64,000 bases of DNA from Aquibium pacificus (GTDB lineage: Bacteria > Pseudomonadota > Alphaproteobacteria > Rhizobiales > Rhizobiaceae): NCBI RefSeq assembly GCF_040839445.1, contig NZ_JBDPGJ010000002.1:62001-126000 (forward strand). Direction: 5' to 3'. The translations under genes were made by a program, and so were the position numbers. Of the stretch, positions 62,002 to 64,000 are shown piece after piece. The notes under the pieces were generated by a model. It was not told the origin of the DNA. It worked only from the letters and a program-made list of their open reading frames with translations, and ran no database searches. Every line of letters begins with the position of its first letter. Position 1 is the first letter of the stretch.

Positions 62002-62388
62002 GCCCGCAAGAATGCCGAAACCGGACGGATCGAGGCCCTCCTGCTCGACGGGAACCGCGAAGCGGCGGGTGATTTCTTTATCGACTGCACCGGTTTCAGG
62101 CGAAGGCTTATCTGCGGCGAGATGGGCGCAGAATGGGTCTCCTACCGGTCGACGCTGCCGGTAAACCGCGCCATGCCGTTCTGGCTCGACCACGAGGACG
62201 GGTCGGAGATGTCTCCCTTCACGCTTGCTTTGGCGCAGGAGGCGGGCTGGATGTGGTCGATCTCGACGCAGGACCGGATCGGCTGCGGCTATGTCTACTC
62301 CGACCATTTCCGGACGCCGGACGAAGCCAAGGCCGAGATCGAACGGACGCTCGGCCGAAAGATCGAGCCGGCTCGGGCGCACCAGTAG
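62002..62388 (+). pseudogene. Remnant of a flavin-dependent tryptophan halogenase
   Basis: About 129 codons match the middle of tryptophan-7-halogenase-type enzymes: ARKNAETGRIEALLLDG, AGDFFIDCTGFRRRLI, VSYRSTLPVNRAMPFWLDHE, LALAQEAGWMWSISTQDRIG, and CGYVYSDHFRTPDEAKAEIE. The family protein is about 500 residues long and begins with an FAD Rossmann site; that N-terminal part and the C-terminal half are both missing here. The frame ends soon after RTLGRKIEPARAHQ. It is thus a fossil of a horizontally acquired gene. It converges with the MFS gene, the two stops 5 bases apart. Confidence 0.8.
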
Positions 62389-62393
62389 CAGGG

Positions 62394-63917
62394 TCAGTCC
62401 ATGTGGGCTGCGGCCGGAGCGGCGGCGACGGCCCTCGGCTTGCGCAGGAGCAGGGCCAGTGGAATGGCGCACAGCGTGACGATCATCATCAGCTTGAAAT
62501 CGTCGATGTAGGAAATCATCAGAGCCTGGGCGTTCACGAGCTGGTCGATCTGCGACAGCGCAGCGGGATCACCGTTGGCCGCGGCCGGCGAAATGGCGCG
62601 CAATGCCGGGCTGAACGGGTTGATGGCGGTCGACAATTCCGCATGGTTCACCTGCACGTTCCGCGTGAGCATGACGGTGACGACGGAAATTCCGATCGAC
62701 GAACCGATGTTGCGCACGAGGCTGAAGAGGCTCGCGGCGTCGGTGCGGAACCGCGGTTCGAGCGTGGCGAAGGCAACCGTCGACAGGGGCACGAAGACCA
62801 GCCCCAGGCCGAGCCCCTGGACGACGCCGGAAACGATGATGAGCCGGTCGTCCATCTGGGGCGAAAAGCCCGTCATGTCGTGCAGCGACCACGCCGTCAG
62901 AGCGAGGCCGGCCACGACCAGCAGGCGTGCGTCGACGATCCGCACCAGCCGCCCGACGAGGATCATGGAGATCATCGTGCCGACTCCGCGCGGCGCCATG
63001 ACCAGGCCGGTGCGGATGGTCGAGTGGTCGAACAGCCGCGACAGCATCGGCGGGAGCAGCGCCAGGCTGGCCAGCAGGATGATGCCGACGATGAAGATGA
63101 AGACGAGGCCGGTGACGAAGTTGCGGTCGCGGAAGATCGCGGGATCGATGAAGGTCTCGCTGCCGGTAAGCAGGTGGATCGCGAAGATCCAGAATCCGGT
63201 GATCGACAGGCCGAGTTCGATCCAAATCTCGGCGGCCGAGAACCAGTCCACCTCGCCGCCCCGGTCCAACATGAGCTGTAGCGCTCCGACGCCCAGCGAA
63301 AGCATGGCGAAGCCGAAGAAATCGAACCCGCGAAGCCGCTTGGCCACCCGCGGCAGGTAGGCGGCGCAGCCGAGGAAGGCGATGATGCCGACCGGCAGGT
63401 TGATGAAGAAGACCCAGCGCCAGTCGAGCGTCTCGGTGAGCCAGCCACCGAGCGTCGGGCCGATGATGGGGCCGACCATGATGCCGGCGCCCCACATGGC
63501 CATCGCCGAGCCGTGGCGTTCCTTCGGATTGATGTCGAGCAGGAAGGTCTGGGAAAGCGGCACGATCGCGGCGCCGAAGAGCCCTTGGGTCACCCGGAAC
63601 AGCACCATCGACTCCAGGTTCCAGGCCAGGCCACAGGCCATGGAGGAGACGGTGAAGCCGACGATCGTGACGAGGAAGAGTTCGCGCCGGCCGATCCGGT
63701 CCGAGAGCCAGCCGGTGACCGGCGTCATGATCGCCGCGGCCACGATATAGGACGTCAGCACCCATGTGATGGTGTCCTGGCTCGCGCCAAGATCGCCCGT
63801 CATCGTCGGCAACGCGACGTTGGCGATCGTGGTGTCGAGCACCTGCATGATCGTGGCGAGCATGATCGATAGGGTGATCAGCCCGCGATGCGGCACCTCG
63901 GTGAAGGAATTTTCCAT
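62394..63917 (-). CDS. DHA2-family MFS drug efflux pump (EmrB-like)
   Basis: A 507-residue MFS antiporter of the 14-helix DHA2 (EmrB/QacA) group. It has MLATIMQVLDTTIANVALPT (motif D1), VTGWLSDRIGRRELFLVTIV (motif A), and GPIIGPTLGGWLTETLDWRW, which is motif C with the DHA2-specific follow-on. Proton-coupled export of hydrophobic compounds is the expected role. The end of a likely HlyD/EmrA gene lies immediately upstream at the window edge, giving the usual emrA-emrB order. It converges with the halogenase remnant. Confidence 0.93.
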   Translation of the reverse strand: MENSFTEVPHRGLITLSIMLATIMQVLDTTIANVALPTMTGDLGASQDTITWVLTSYIVAAAIMTPVTGWLSDRIGRRELFLVTIVGFTVSSMACGLAWNLESMVLFRVTQGLFGAAIVPLSQTFLLDINPKERHGSAMAMWGAGIMVGPIIGPTLGGWLTETLDWRWVFFINLPVGIIAFLGCAAYLPRVAKRLRGFDFFGFAMLSLGVGALQLMLDRGGEVDWFSAAEIWIELGLSITGFWIFAIHLLTGSETFIDPAIFRDRNFVTGLVFIFIVGIILLASLALLPPMLSRLFDHSTIRTGLVMAPRGVGTMISMILVGRLVRIVDARLLVVAGLALTAWSLHDMTGFSPQMDDRLIIVSGVVQGLGLGLVFVPLSTVAFATLEPRFRTDAASLFSLVRNIGSSIGISVVTVMLTRNVQVNHAELSTAINPFSPALRAISPAAANGDPAALSQIDQLVNAQALMISYIDDFKLMMIVTLCAIPLALLLRKPRAVAAAPAAAHMD

Positions 63918-63956
63918 CGTTCTCTGCCCTCGTTCCCTCCTGAGAGGGAAACGGCG

Positions 63957-64000
63957 CTACTCGGCGGCGACCGCGCTGCCGAACAGGGAGGCGAAGTCCG
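63957..64000 (-). CDS. C-terminal end of a probable HlyD/EmrA adaptor (partial)
   Basis: Only the last 13 codons are inside the window, reading DFASLFGSAVAAE before a TAG. The short tail, 39 bases before the EmrB-like ATG and on the same strand, fits the end of an EmrA-type membrane-fusion protein. The rest is outside the window, so the family assignment rests on gene order. Confidence 0.5.
   Translation of the reverse strand, partial: DFASLFGSAVAAE

Noticed and set aside
1..64000. CRISPR array, toxin-antitoxin pair or known defence system
   Set aside because: No regularly spaced repeats were seen, no adjacent small toxin/antitoxin pair, and no nuclease, helicase or effector genes of defence type. 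The only recombinase is the integrase next to tRNA-Ser.

Overview
This is a GC-rich, gene-dense chromosomal segment from an alphaproteobacterium, most likely order Hyphomicrobiales (Rhizobiales) near Mesorhizobium, Aquamicrobium or Nitratireductor. That placement is an inference from gene order: tsaB-rimI-plsC-(MCP)-miaB-phoH-ybeY-corC-(SDR)-lnt-phrR-like-metK-trmB at 25.7-39.5 kb, argH-lptM-lysA-TIGR02302 at 20-25.7 kb, and mgsA-glk-msbA-type ABC-dapB at 42.4-46.6 kb. Protein character, SD-led TTG/GTG starts and overlapping ATGA or TGATG junctions fit.

Layout. (1) 1-3.7 kb is the end of an integrated element: an IS110-type transposase remnant fused to a broken DUF1403 gene, a small orphan ORF, and a tyrosine integrase next to the 3' end of a tRNA-Ser(GGA) gene. 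(2) 4-7 kb holds an enoyl-CoA hydratase, a DenD-like dehydrogenase and a Gfo/Idh/MocA oxidoreductase. (3) 7-10.9 kb is an efflux operon (CerR-type TetR, HlyD adaptor, ABC ATPase, ABC-2 permease) with a 14-bp perfect palindrome upstream of tetR. (4) 11-19.2 kb is mixed: a YiiX-like hydrolase, an orphan HyuA-type protein, gpmA, an FMN lactate-oxidase-family enzyme, a phasin, a DUF445 protein, a frameshifted GNAT gene and a small ORF. (5) 19.3-46.6 kb is conserved core: TlpA, arginine and lysine biosynthesis, SAM synthesis, tRNA and rRNA maturation, lipoprotein acylation, phospholipid synthesis, a chemoreceptor, malate synthase G, dapB, a lipid-exporter-like ABC protein, glucokinase and methylglyoxal synthase.

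(6) 46.7-52.6 kb carries mepA, an SDR-queG-GST cluster with overlapping ends, uppP and an NDUFA9-like protein. (7) 52.7-64 kb carries a D-arginine-dehydrogenase-like flavoenzyme divergent from an XRE-cupin regulator across a 62-bp gap that contains a 16-bp perfect palindrome. It continues with a CHASE/PAS/GGDEF/EAL protein, mobA, a class III cyclase, prfC, a secreted pentapeptide-repeat protein, a remnant of a tryptophan halogenase, and an EmrB-type MFS pump preceded by what is probably the end of its EmrA partner.

I see no CRISPR array, rRNA operon, prophage structural module or obvious new defence system. The best leads are small: the two palindromic operators, a hairpin at the predicted 5' end of the metK transcript, the frameshifted GNAT gene, the halogenase fossil, the AT-rich recoded end of lnt, and the island boundary at tRNA-Ser.
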